Shown here: in pieces, positions 22,031-32,302 of the stretch
How the letters are laid out: every line of letters starts with the position of its first letter
Numbering within the stretch: position 1 is the first letter of the stretch
Assembly: GCA_024364735.1 (NCBI GenBank)
Contig: JAGFNQ010008303.1
Coordinates: 247,534-311,533, forward strand
Direction: 5' to 3'
Source: Boesenbergia rotunda
Taxonomy: Eukaryota > Streptophyta > Magnoliopsida > Zingiberales > Zingiberaceae
Length of the DNA stretch: 64,000 bases
Translations under genes and position numbers: made by a program
The notes under the pieces: generated by a model
Databases searched by the model: none
What the model was told of the DNA's origin: nothing
The model's input: only the letters and a program-made list of their open reading frames with translations

Positions 22031-22497
22031 CTTTTGCTATATTTTTTTTTATATATGGGAAAGGGGGAGTGATTGGAAAGGAGAGAAAAGGCTCTAAAAT
22101 TCTTAAATTTTAGAATTTAATTTCAAAAAGTTCTTTTCTAGGTTCCTTTTTGAAAATCAAACTTTACTTGCTTTCAAAAATTTATTCCAAAATACTAACT
22201 CAAAAATCTTTGGTTGGTCGAAAATTTTCTAAGCATAAAATTCAAAATTCCCGTGAAAATTATCCAACTCAAAATATTTTGAAAAATGGTTTCTTAAAAG
22301 TTTTATGTATTTACAAAACTGAAAAAATGCTTTTCACTTTTAGACTTAGAAATTTTTTCAAGCCCCATGAACTTTTGAAAAACTTAGGCGGAGATTTTTT
22401 CCATGGGGAGGGAATTAAATTTTAGTAGTTTACCCACATATCTGTTGATTAACATAACTTTTTGAACCGGGTTGCCATAAATAAAAAAGGGGGAGAT
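22031..22497 (+). mobile_element. 3' internal end of a SIRE-like copia element with PPT
   Basis: The text leading to the LTR, including ACTTTTTGAACCGGGTTGCC and a purine tract AAAAAAGGGGGAGAT at 22483-22497, is the complement of what lies beside the SIRE-like LTR at 29779. It is therefore the 3' untranslated end of a plus-strand element. The 91-codon ORF at 22150-22425 shows no domain. The rest of the element is lost where the family C LTR fragment ends. Confidence 0.75.
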
Positions 22498-23893
22498 TGT
22501 TGGTGCAGGTAGCACCTAAATCAAACCTGGGTTATGATAATGGCAATCGGTTCAAGAGTTAAGAGGTTATTGTTATCTAATGTATTTACTAAGTGTGCAG
22601 GAAAAAAGACCTAGGCACAGTAAGCAAGAAGTCCTGGTCGAGGACTGGGCATGAAGCCATGGTAAGGAGCTGGGCACCGAAGACCTGCTCGGAAGGTGGG
22701 CACGAAGTCCTGGTCGAGGACTGGGCACGAAGCCCTGGCAAGGAGTTGGGCACCGAAGACGTGCTCCGAAGGTGGGCATGAAGTCCTGGTCGAGGACTGG
22801 GCACGAAGCCATGGCGAGGAGCTGGGCACCGAAAACATGCTTGGAAGGTGGGCACCAAAGACCTGCTCGGAAGGTGGGCACAAAGACCTGGTCAGGTGCA
22901 TCGAGCAAAAGTCTAACCGGAGGAGCCGGTTGGCAAAAGGTAAACTCTCCTGAGAAGAGTAGGTGAGGACGTGTTCCCCGTCGAGTGAACAGTAGGCGTC
23001 AGTTCGACCTAAGGTTCCATTTGGGAGTCTCAAAGTCAGAACCAAGACAACTACAACTGTAAAAAAATTCATCTAATACTCTTGCTTTGTTGTTTTGGAA
23101 CTAACCTTGTATGCAGGACCGAAGGAATGTGTTTTTGCAGCTCAGAACGCCCCAAAGGAGAGGGGTAGGTAGATGGGCAGGGCGCCCTGAAGGTCCCGGG
23201 CACCCCAAGGTCATGCTAAATCAAGCAAATCAGAGTTGCTTCGAAACTGCAGTAAGTAGGGCACCCTGGAGGTCCCGGGCGCCCTGAGTCAAAGCCAAAA
23301 CTGAATCGAAGCAAAAACAACCACGAAGCCAGCAGACCACATCAACTAGGGCACCCCTAGTGTCCCGGGTGCCCCAATCGGCTCCGAGGCTGATTCTGGA
23401 GGGATAAGCGCTGACCGAGCTTCGAATGAGGATTCTCGGATCCGAAGGCACGTGTCAAGCACCCCCAGGAGTACTATAAAAGGGGCTCGACCCCTAAGGC
23501 TTCGATAATCAATTTTTCCAAACGCCTTTACGCTCTTCGCTAAAGCGCTCTGCTCCGGAAACCTCCGAACTCGAGATTTTAGTGCCGACGATGACCCTCT
23601 GCTCCGAAGTACGATCCACACCGGGCGTCGGTAACAAAGAGTATACTTGTCCTTTTTACTGCACTACTATTGTACACATCCTTGTAAATCTATGCGCCAT
23701 AATAGAATTGCCTGCAGTAAACGGTCAAGGACCGTGGGCCTTGGAGTAGGAGCCGACCGCGACTCCGAACCAAGTAAAAACGCTTGTGTTTCGTGTGTTT
23801 GATTTAAATTTCCGCTGTGTATTCTCTTTTCTAATCCGAAACGCTTTTACGATATTCACCCCCACCCCTCTATCGTGTTTTCTTGATCCAACA
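22498..23893 (+). mobile_element. SIRE-like copia 3' LTR
   Basis: TGTTGGTGCAGGTAGCACC opens the LTR right after the polypurine tract, and TTGATCCAACA closes it at 23893. It shares the GGGCGCCC/CCCGGGCGCC motifs and the CCTCTATCG end with the other SIRE-like LTRs here. It contains a 76-bp repeat. Small ORFs on both strands in the repeat are not genes. Confidence 0.85.
22629..22890. repeat. 76-bp tandem repeat in SIRE-like LTR
   Basis: Units beginning AAGTCCTGGTCGAGGACTGG start at 22629, 22705 and 22781, exactly 76 bp apart, followed by a partial copy. Each contains TCCTGGTCGAGGACT, itself nearly palindromic. Fewer, inverted copies occur in the related LTR at 29500-29660. Confidence 0.9.
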
Positions 23894-24200
23894 ATCGATC
23901 CTATACTCCACGAAGGAGTTTATATAAAATATAGATCGAACGGTAAATTAAAACTAGACAACTAACGTTGCCGTATTTAATTATGATTAAATACAAATAA
24001 CCTCGTCAACCCCAAGGGTTCAAATAAACAATCATACACAATCACACAACACACAACCATAATAGTTGGAACTAATGCCTGCAACCATAAAGTTAGCATG
24101 TTGCACATCCTACTATTATCCGACCTAAATTATAATGAATAGTATGAAAATAACCGTATCCAAAACACACAGAGTCGGAAAAAATCGCTCTGATACCAAT
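23894..24200 (-). mobile_element. Leader of family D copia element
   Basis: Gene-free sequence lies between the SIRE-like LTR and the family D primer site. It reads as the 5' leader of a minus-strand element that was cut by the plus-strand SIRE-like insertion. Confidence 0.5.
24187..24198 (-). promoter_or_regulatory. Primer-binding site, initiator tRNA-Met type
   Basis: GCTCTGATACCA on the plus strand is the complement of TGGTATCAGAGC. It lies two bases from the LTR start at 24201. Confidence 0.85.
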
Positions 24201-25350
24201 TGTTTGCGTAGGGATTCCTCCCTATTTCTCTGAATTTAATTCTATGGGCGAAATTGATTCGCACAGGGACAGAAACTTCCTGAATGACCTGCTTCATAAA
24301 CCTGGCTTTGATCTATCAAGTAATCGCTTGAATAAACAAGTTGTTCGATTAATCAAGCGCCTGATCGATCATCATCCTAGCTCTATTAGATGAAGTCTTT
24401 CGATCGTCGGTTCTTGTGTTTGATTCGAGATCTAGGAAAAATACAACTACAATGCAATAGAAAACAAATACTAGATATACCTCTCGATCTTCTATTGTAG
24501 TCCTATCCTCTTATTGGGCGTCATGTGGGCGACGATCTTCCAAGAATCACAGTTGCCGCTCACCCTTCTTCTTCTTCCTTTCTTTCGCTGTGTGACCTAA
24601 CCGCCTCAAGGTGGATGCGCCGCATGCCCTAGCCACCTCAAGTTGCGGCGCACGCCTAAACCAAAGAAGAATAGGGTTTCTAAAAAAAATCACATCCAAG
24701 TAGACGACTTAAGAGGGTTTATATAGGCTACAATAGGGACCAAAAGGAGGAGTTAGTTATGGCCTGCTAACGGATTTTTAAGTTTCCTATTCTCAACCTA
24801 AAACCAACTAAAATCTATTAATAATAACCCGATTCACTAAAGGGTTATTATTGAACTACCGCACCAACCCCATATTAAAATATGGGCTCCTTCCTATTAT
24901 GAGTACATTATCACCCTATGTTTAAGATATCGTAAATCCATTAATTAATTGAATTACTGACAATTCAATTAATTAACATATAACTCCAAGAGTAGTACCA
25001 CTCAACTTTATTATCATATCAGACCAAGTCCACCTGTAGGGTTATCATAATACTCTTTATGAGCTCCTCAATGGGACATCATCATCCTAAATAATTAGGA
25101 TACAATTTTCTTCTATAATCAATGACACACCATATAAATAATATTATTTCTCAATTTCCTGGGCTTATTGATTTAACAAATAAATCTCACCCATTGATAA
25201 ATTAAAGAAATAAATACTATGTATATATGCCCATTATTATATTAGGATTAAGAACAACCTAAGAACGGTACTGCTCAATACACATAAAGTGCACTAGTGT
25301 AATTCTATAGTCAAGATAGTGATAGATGTGTATACTAAAAGATTTGCCCT
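24201..25350 (-). mobile_element. Family D copia 5' LTR, outer edge uncertain
   Basis: The LTR starts TGTTTGCGTAGGGATTCCTC next to the PBS. On the minus strand CCTATATAAACC at about 24717-24728 is a plausible TATA box. The outer edge is not defined by a TSD or second copy; I place it before the tRNA-like module. No ORF of note lies inside. A related scrap is at 815-975. Confidence 0.6.
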
Positions 25351-25372
25351 TTTATAAGATCATCTTTGGCGG

Positions 25373-25445
25373 TCAGGCACAATTGGTTACCAGGATTCAT
25401 AAACTTTAGTACTTAGCCTGGAGGTCTAGAGTTCAAATCTTGGGG
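25373..25445 (+). other. tRNA-like A-box/B-box module (SINE or LTR part)
   Basis: AGGCACAATTGGTTACC matches an RNA polymerase III A box at 11 of 12 consensus places, and GAGTTCAAATC, about 50 bp on, fits the B-box pattern GWTCRANNC. This could be a tRNA-derived SINE head, or the same kind of antisense module as in the chromovirus LTRs if the family D LTR extends this far. No poly-A or poly-T tail or TSD was recognised. Confidence 0.4.
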
Positions 25446-25559
25446 AAGACAAAAATCCACTAGCCAGAGGTGGAAAGTATTTGTGAGTAACGGCACGGCC
25501 GACGGTCGACGACCTAAGGGGTCATCAAAGTTGGGCCACCAAAGGGGCCGAGGGGTCGG

Positions 25560-25889
25560 GTTGTTGGGCTTTGAAGGTAAGTAATTTGAATTTTAGTTCG
25601 TGGATTATATTGAATTAAGGATTTTAAATCGTTAAGAAAAAATTAATAAAAATTTAAGTTGTACAATTAATTACTAATTAATTAATGTTTAAATTATTAT
25701 GGATTAATTAATGTTGAAATTATTAACAATTAATTAAAGTTGAAGTTATTTAGGGATTAATTAAAATTTAATTATTTAAGAATTAATTAAGGTTTAATTA
25801 TTTAAGAATTAATTAAGGTATAATTATTTAAGAATTAATTAAGTTTTAATTATTAAGAATTAATTTGGATTTAAGTAATGGGAAAATTT
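25560..25889. repeat. AT-rich short tandem repeat
   Basis: Imperfect 28-30 bp units of TTTAATTATTTAAGAATTAATTAAG type fill this stretch. No gene is visible. Confidence 0.7.
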
Positions 25890-26586
25890 GAGAAAACTCC
25901 CCAACATCAAAGTGGGCTTTGCATGCACTCCCCAACCAAAAATGTCTTTGCATGCACTCCCTGATGGGATTGACAAGACAGTTTTGTGTGTTATTTTTTT
26001 TATCAGTATAAAAGAGTAAAAATTCAGTATTAATCGTAAGAATTTGAGTATAAATTATTTGAGATTGAGTACTAATTTAAGAAATTTGAGTATTATTTGA
26101 AAAAATTTGAGTATATATTGTTTCAGTATATAATTAAAATTTCAGTATACATTATCAAAATTTAAGTATGAATTGATTTAGATTGAGTATTATTTAAAAA
26201 AATTTGAGTATAAAATTTAGAAATTTGAGTATGTGAGGTTGCATCCACCACATCAAGATTTTCACATGAGGGTCGTCGAAATTTTATACTCAAATTTCTT
26301 AAATTAGTACTCAATCTCAAACAATTTATACTCAAATCTTTATAATGTATACTGAGTTTTCACTCTTTTATACTCACGACATCAAGATTTTTACATGAGG
26401 GGTCACTAAAACTTTGTACTCAAATTTCTTAAATTAGTACTCAATCTCAAACAATTTATACTCAAATCTTTACAATGTATACTGAGTTTTCAGTTTTTTA
26501 TACTCAATCTATTAGGGAGTGAATGCAAAGAATTTATTAAGTGGGGAGTACATGCAAAGGCCAGTTTGGGATTAGGGAGTTTTCTC
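25890..26586. mobile_element. Foldback or MITE-like element with long inverted repeats
   Basis: The left end GAGAAAACTCCCCAAC is mirrored at the right end by GGGAGTTTTCTC. Behind each, about 80 bp match in inverted order: TTTGCATGCACTCCCC on the left and GGGGAGTACATGCAAAG on the right. The interior has TTTGAGTATAAATT repeats facing their inverted copies, and a direct duplication of about 119 bp (CATCAAGATTTTCACATGAGG near 26252 and 26371). It encodes nothing. A TSD is not certain because the flanks are AT-rich. Confidence 0.7.
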
Positions 26587-26604
26587 CAATTAACACATAA
26601 TCAT

Positions 26605-26880
26605 GATTTAATTAGAAATAAAGTTATTACGATTTAATTTGAAATTAAGATATTAGGATTTAATTGAATTTAAGTTATTACGATTTAATTTGAAATTAAG
26701 TTATTACGATTTAATTTGAAATTAAGTTATTATGATTTAATTTGAAATTAAGTTATTAAGATTTAATAGAAGTTAAGTTATTAAGATTTAATAGAAGTTA
26801 AGTTATTATGATTTAATTTGAATTTATGTTATTAAGAAATAATTTGAATTTAAGTTGTTACGATTTAAGGTTTAAGATTT
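26605..26880. repeat. 26-bp AT-rich minisatellite
   Basis: About nine to ten units of AAGTTATTACGATTTAATTT plus GAAATT occur. The unit length stays close to 26 bp with scattered substitutions. Confidence 0.85.
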
Positions 26881-27555
26881 TAGAGTTAAATAGTAATTGT
26901 GGGTCTAATTGCATCATTTCCATTAATTCAAAAAATTCTAATTCCTTAACGTTTTCTTTTGTTTTAAAGCTTTCAAATTTATTTAATACTTTTGCCTTAT
27001 TTGAATTTTTGTAAGCCTTGATAATTATGTCCTCAATTTTATTGAATTCTTCTTCCTCTTCAGAATCATATTCTTCATCTTCATAGTTATTCTTAGAAGT
27101 ATTAATTAAAATTGTATCATTATCATCAAAATATGTAGAATAGTTATCAAGATTAGTAATTAATGTTATGTGATTATTAGCTTCAAAATTGGTAGAATTA
27201 TTAATTAGTGTTTCATAATTATCTTCAGCATTATCTTGATTATTTTTAGAATTAATTGTTAAGGGTTGACAATTATTTTTAGAAATATTTAGATTATCTG
27301 TAGAAATATTAATTAGGTTTGAGTTGTATTTTCTGAAACATTATCTAGAGAATTACTAATTAAAATTTCAATAATATTATCTGAAATATATAACGATTTA
27401 TGTGAAATAATTTTAGAATTAATTCTTATTATTACATCATTAATTGAAGAAATTACAAATTTAATATTTATGGTTTTAAGATTATTTAAATTATCATTAT
27501 TTAAATTATCATCCAATATTTTTAATTTCTCATGCAAATTATCTAATTTAAAGTT
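26881..27555 (-). other. AT-rich tract with Asn/Ile-rich ORF
   Basis: The minus strand carries an open asparagine- and isoleucine-rich frame (27313-27537, 74 codons) immediately downstream of the gag knuckles of element E. It may be an expanded Gag tail or just AT-rich repeat. TTAGAATTA-like units recur through it. Confidence 0.35.
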
Positions 27556-27843
27556 TTATAATTGTGCAGGAAATTGAAAATAATTATTGCGAAAATTAAA
27601 TTTCTGTACCTCCTTTCGCTTTGTTGTCCTGCTGATCTTCCAGTATGGACACTGGTTCTTGTAACGCCCCTGCTTCTGGCATTTGAAGCGTGTGATATGG
27701 CTTTTGTCCCTCCGGACTCCTACCGCTGGTACATCCTTTGATGCTGGTGGTGACGATCGAGCCTTATGAGTAGGACATTGGTTTTTATAGTGACCTCTCT
27801 CCCTGCACTTAAAACATATTATATGAAATTTAAATACTGACAT
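27556..27843 (-). pseudogene. gag: SIRE-like Gag remnant with double zinc knuckle (element E)
   Basis: The minus-strand product has CFKCRERGHYKNQC, a perfect C-x2-C-x4-H-x4-C knuckle, and a second, damaged one: RFKCQKQGRYKNQC lacks its first Cys and its His. Two knuckles separated by a basic linker with RRDKS are also found in the gag at 53157-53742. The Gag N-terminal domain is missing: only about 100 bp separate the knuckle from the PBS at 27943. The product would package element RNA. This copy is not functional. Confidence 0.75.
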
Positions 27844-27942
27844 TATTAAAAATACACCTGATTCACCCTGGCTCCCCCTAGATTCCTAGCTACATTGCTC
27901 CGTCAGCTGTTAGTCCGGTGAAGAGCATCCAGGCTCTGATAC

Positions 27943-27954
27943 CACTTGTAGGAT
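27943..27954 (-). promoter_or_regulatory. Primer-binding site of element E
   Basis: GCTCTGATACCA (complement of the initiator tRNA-Met site) lies two bases from the LTR start TGTAGGATCGG. Confidence 0.85.
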
Positions 27955-27956
27955 CG

Positions 27957-28433
27957 GTGTCGTCGATAGAGGGGGGTGAATATCGACTCATAATTTCTTC
28001 GAAAACTTGTTGTTCGTTCGTTCTAGTCAAAGAGTTAGTGCACAACGGAAATAATAAAGAACGAAAACAAACAACACTTGTACACACGGGATTTATTTTA
28101 CTTGGTTCCCAACCTCCAGGGTCAGTAAATCAAAGGCCTATGTACTCGGCGTGAGTACACTATTGGTCTCCTTTCCGGAATTTCTGGAGGCAGAGAATAC
28201 CCATCTTACAGTTTGGATTACAAGCAAATAATAAGTAAATCAAAATACAACTTGTAAATAAAACGCAAACCAAAAACTCGACCAACTCTGGAAGTAAGAA
28301 GAGCCGCACGCTTCTTCCTGGAGCCTCCTTAGTCACAAAACTTTGACATGAGTGCTTTTGATTTGCAGAAAATGCTTAAGTGGATGTGGGAATTAATTGT
28401 CTGAGTTGAGGGGTCGAACCCCTTTGTATAGTA
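27957..28433 (-). mobile_element. Element E copia 5' LTR, interrupted
   Basis: The LTR starts TGTAGGATCGGTGTCGTCG and shares the GATAGAGGGGGGTGAATATCG end region with SIRE-like LTRs. After about 480 bp it is interrupted at 28434 by the TGTTGG start of another minus-strand SIRE-like LTR. The remainder of this LTR would lie beyond the right edge of the window if the nest is intact. Confidence 0.65.
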
Positions 28434-29778
28434 TGTTGGATCGAGAGAATACGATAGAGGGGGCGGTGAATATCGTAATAGCGTTTCGGATTAGAAAAGA
28501 GAATGCGCAGTGGAAATTTAAAACAAACACACGGAACCCAAGTGTTTTTACTTAGTTCGGAGTCATGCTCCGCTACTACTCCAAGGCCCACGGTTCTTGA
28601 CCGTTTAATCCGGGCAATTCTATAATGGCACAAAGATTTACAAAGATTGTTACAGTATTAGTGTAGTAAAGAAAATTACTCTCTTCATTACCGACAGCCG
28701 GTGTGGATCGTTCTTCGGAGCAGAGGGTCGTCATCGCCGCTAGAATCTTGAGATCGAAGGTTCTAGAGCAGAGCGCTTGAACGAAGAGCGTAGATGCGTT
28801 GGAGAATTGATGCGTTGAAGCCTTGGGGTCGAGCCCCTTTTATAGCACTCTTGGGGGCGCCCTGGATGCTAGGGGCGCCTGACACATGCCTACAGATCCG
28901 AGAAACTTCATCCGCAGCTCGGTCAGCGCTTATCCCTCCAGAATTGGCCTCGGAGCTGAAGGCGGCGCCCGGGACACTGGGGGGCCCCGGTTGACTTGGT
29001 CTGCTTGGCTTCGCGGCTGAGTTTGCTTCGTTGGTTGGTTGGCTTGGACCCAGGGCGCCCGAGACACTGGGGGCGCCTGGGACCATCAGGGCGCCCGGGA
29101 CCGTCAGGGCGCCTGGCCCAGTAATTCTTCGAAGTGATTCTTGCTCAACTGCTCGTTTGGCTTTGACCTTGGGCGCTCGGGACCTCCCGGGCGCCTAGCC
29201 CAGCTGCTGCCCCTCTCCTTTGGGGCGTTCTGAGCTACAGAAACACGTTCCTTTGGTCCCTGCATCCAAGGTTAGTTCCAACAACAAACAAGGCAAGAAT
29301 GTTAGTTAATTTTTTTACAGCCGTAACTGTCTTTGTTCTGACTTTGGGTCTCCTAAATGGAACCCTAGGTCGAACCGTTGCCTACTGTTTCCTCGACGGG
29401 GAATGTGTCCTCAGCTACTCCTCTCAGGAGAGTTTTATCTTTTGCCAACCAGCTCCTCCGGTTGGACTTTTGCCCGATGCACCTAACCAGGTCTTCGTAC
29501 CCACATTCCGAGCAGGTCTTCGGTGCCCAGCTCCTTGCCAGGGCTTGGTGCCCAGTCCTCGACTAGGAATTCGTGCCCACCTTCCGAGTAGGTCTTCGGT
29601 GCCCAGCTCCTTGCCAGGGCTTCGTGCCCAGTCCTCGACCAGGACTTCGTGCCTAGTGTACCTAGGGCTTCTTTCCTGCACACTGAGTGAGCATATTAGA
29701 CCAACGTTACATCTTAACTTTTGAACCCTTTGCCATTATCAAAACCCAGGTTCGACTAAGGTGCTGCCTGCACCAACA
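28434..29778 (-). mobile_element. 3' LTR of element 0
   Basis: It starts TGTTGGATCGAGAGAATACG, ends CTGCCTGCACCAACA, and is followed by the complement of a polypurine tract. It contains several GGGCGCCC/CCCGGGCGCC motifs (28850-29200) and shortened copies of the 76-bp repeat in inverse orientation (29500-29660). Small ORFs on both strands reflect the repeat. Confidence 0.9.
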
Positions 29779-29793
29779 ATCTCCCCCTTTTTG
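29779..29793 (-). promoter_or_regulatory. Polypurine tract of element 0
   Basis: ATCTCCCCCTTTTTG on the plus strand is AAAAAGGGGGAGAT on the element strand, directly before the LTR start TGTTGGTGCAGG. Confidence 0.85.
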
Positions 29794-31248
29794 ATTTATG
29801 GCAACCTGGTTCAAAAAGTTAAGTTTAAACTCCAACAGGTAAAATTCCAATTTTAGAAATCTCCCCCTAGATTTTTCAAAGGTTCGCGGGGTTTGAAAAA
29901 GATTTCTATGTCTAACAGGGCAATTTATTTTTCAGCACTTATGATCTTTAAAAAAATGTAAGTTAGTAAATATTTTTTAAAACAATTTTGGGTTGAAAAC
30001 TTGGAAAAAAATTTTACTTAAAAAAATTTCAAGTCAATACTTAGTTTTCGCACTTTAGAAAATTTTCTAAGCTTCTTCTGAAGTCTTTAATACAAAATAG
30101 AATTTTTTAAGGTTTTTGAATTTAGAAACTTTTCTATTAGAGATGTTTACAATGAGAAAATTTGCTTAAGTCAAGTACTTAGACATCATTTTTGAAAAAT
30201 AGCTTAGGTCAAGTACTTAGACATAATTTTTGAAAAACAGCTTAGGTCAAGTACATAGACATAATTTTTGAAAAACAGCCTAGGTCAAGTACATAGACAT
30301 AATTTTTGAGAAACAGCTTAGGTCAAGTACGTAGACATAATTTTTGAAAAACAGCTTAGGTCAAGTACTTAGACATAATTTTTAAAAAACAACTTAGGGA
30401 ATTTCTACTTTTTTTTGAAAAAAAAAAGAGATAAAGTTTTGAATTTAAAAAAAAAATTTAAACCTTTCCTCCTTTCAAATCTCTCCCCCTTTGCCATATA
30501 TCAAAAAACAATACAGCAAAACAATATAGTAAAAGAAGTAAGGTGCTGTACTAAACCAATTCAAGGTATAAACTGGACCAAATCAATTTGAAATATCTCT
30601 TTCAGGTCCTGTCTAACCCAATTAGCTACTTACTAACTATTATAAACAGTTGCTTTTGCTAGGGCTAGTCAAGTTAAGTATTCTGTTCAAGTTAGATTTT
30701 CTAAGCTTGACACTAAATCTGATTACAGTTTAATTTGTATTTAGTGCCCCAATTGCTGCAGATGCATTGACTTAAAGCATCTTGAATTAAGGCAAAGACC
30801 TAAGCATCTCAACCAATTCTAGGTTATCAGTCAAAAGTACCCTAAGGTGCTTGTGAGATGCTGGCTTCTAGATCTATAGGTGCATGCAATTCTAGGGTTA
30901 GGGCCTAAGCAAAGTCCATTTGCGAAAAAGCCCTAATTTTGCATGGGGTAATTTTTCTTAAGAAAAACTAAGTCGAAAAATTATTTTTAAAAACAATAGT
31001 TTTTCAAAATTAAGTAAGAACTGATTTTAAAATCAAGTAATAAAGCAGTTTTTAAATGAATTGAAGTAGAGCAAGCCTATTCTACCAAGCATAGTAACTG
31101 ATAAAAATCGGTTAAGCAAGAAAATAACTAGCAACTAGATAAGTCAACTGGTCAAAGTGAGGACAACATAGTCACACCACAGTCAAATACAAGTCAACTC
31201 TACTGAGTAGGGGTAGTCAACCAGTCAATAGTACAATATCAATCTGAA
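29794..31248 (-). other. 3' noncoding interior of element 0
   Basis: About 1.45 kb is rich in A/T and CTCCCCCT words with no credible ORF. It includes a 38-bp tandem array at 30165-30395. It lies between the extra ORF stop (31249-31251) and the polypurine tract. Confidence 0.7.
30165..30395. repeat. 38-bp tandem repeat, about six copies
   Basis: Units of CTTAGGTCAAGTACTTAGAC followed by ATAATTTTTGAAAAACAG repeat with single-base changes (TACTT, TACAT, TACGT). The array lies in the 3' noncoding interior of element 0. Confidence 0.9.
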
Positions 31249-32302
31249 CTAATAGGAAGGATCGGGATGGTCAGATGAGCTGGGCTGCCAGGATCGAAAT
31301 AGCGACATCATTTCATTATATCGTGCGTCGCTAGTCTCTCGATCGGCTCTGCGAGCATCCATGTACTCTGCGTGATTGGCTTCCATCTCCTTCCTGAGAC
31401 TGTGGACCTCTGTCTGAAGTCAAGCTAACCTCTGCTCAGTCGTCGGAGGTGGGGGCTCGTCTATATGATCTCGAATCTAGGCCGCCAGATCTGCAACATC
31501 GACCTCTATCTCCTCATCAAAGTCGATCTGGGGTCCGGCTTGCTGACGTCTCCATGACAAAACCCCGGTACCTGATACCTCTATTCCCGCTAGGGAAAAG
31601 TTTCTAAAACCTATTTCATCAAATTCGGTCATTGCGGTCATTTCTCCATCAGTGATATTACGACCGTGATGATGAAGAATAGAGGTGATGATGTGGCAAT
31701 AAGGGGTGCATACCCGCCCCTGAGTGGTAACACTGGACGCATATAGAATCGTGTGGAACATGTGGAGCCCAATGTCAATATCTAGATGATGGATCAATGC
31801 GTACAGTAAGAAAGTGTGAAATGGTCGCATGGTGGCGACGACCCTAGTGGACAAAGGTAGAATACAACGGACTAGGACTCTATAAAGGGCGTAGTCCTGG
31901 ACCTGAAGGTCTATAGACTTAAATCGCCTAGCCAAGGGGTTTCGAGCATCTCTATAGAAATAGGAGTATAGAGTGTCCAGGTCAATGTGAGAGTAGGGAG
32001 CATCAAAGGGAGGATCTCTAGGAGGATAACAACAGAAGGTGGATTGAGAAAGTCGTAGTCCAAGAAATCTGTTGAGCAACGAGGGGGCTATTGTTAAGGG
32101 CATCCCTTGAACTGTGGTGACAAAGATAAGGTCATTTTGTCTGATTATATTGTTGTAGAATTCTACACATAGGGTTGTGTTAATGGGATGAGTGAAGATG
32201 ACAAGGTTATAAAGTTGATTGAAGTTTATGACATTCTTGGCTAACGGACATGACTGAGTGAAGAATTGTCTATTTAGATAACTCATTTTGATGGGTTTAT
32301 AC
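31249..32302 (-). pseudogene. Extra ORF of element 0, plant-transposon-like, 3' part
   Basis: The frame from 32302 down to 31492 is open (about 270 codons) and includes HPINTTLCVEFYNNIIRQND, PLTIAPSLLNRFLGLR and RPFHTFLLYALIHHLDIDIG. It resembles the helix-rich putative plant transposon protein domain found in extra ORFs of plant retroelements; the function is unknown. A TAG after DVADLAA (31489-31491) is followed in frame by another stop and then a charged coiled-coil tail ending at a stop at 31249-31251, so the original protein was longer. The 5' part lies at 62454-62577, across the insertion. The formal ATG at 32313 is inside the inserted LTR and is an artefact. Confidence 0.7.

Larger units (their letters stand above)
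28434..32302 (-). mobile_element. SIRE-like element with extra ORF, left part (element 0)
   Basis: The 3' LTR (28434-29778), polypurine tract and 3' internal region, with part of an extra ORF, are present. The element is split at 32302 by a 30-kb insertion and resumes at 62454. No protease, RT or integrase is seen on either side within the window. The 5' LTR would lie to the right, beyond 62878. Confidence 0.8.

Noticed and set aside
22573..23072. Overlapping Cys/Pro/Ser-rich ORFs on both strands
   Set aside because: They arise from the 76-bp LTR minisatellite and its flanks; the same pattern appears inverted in the LTR at 29299-29724.
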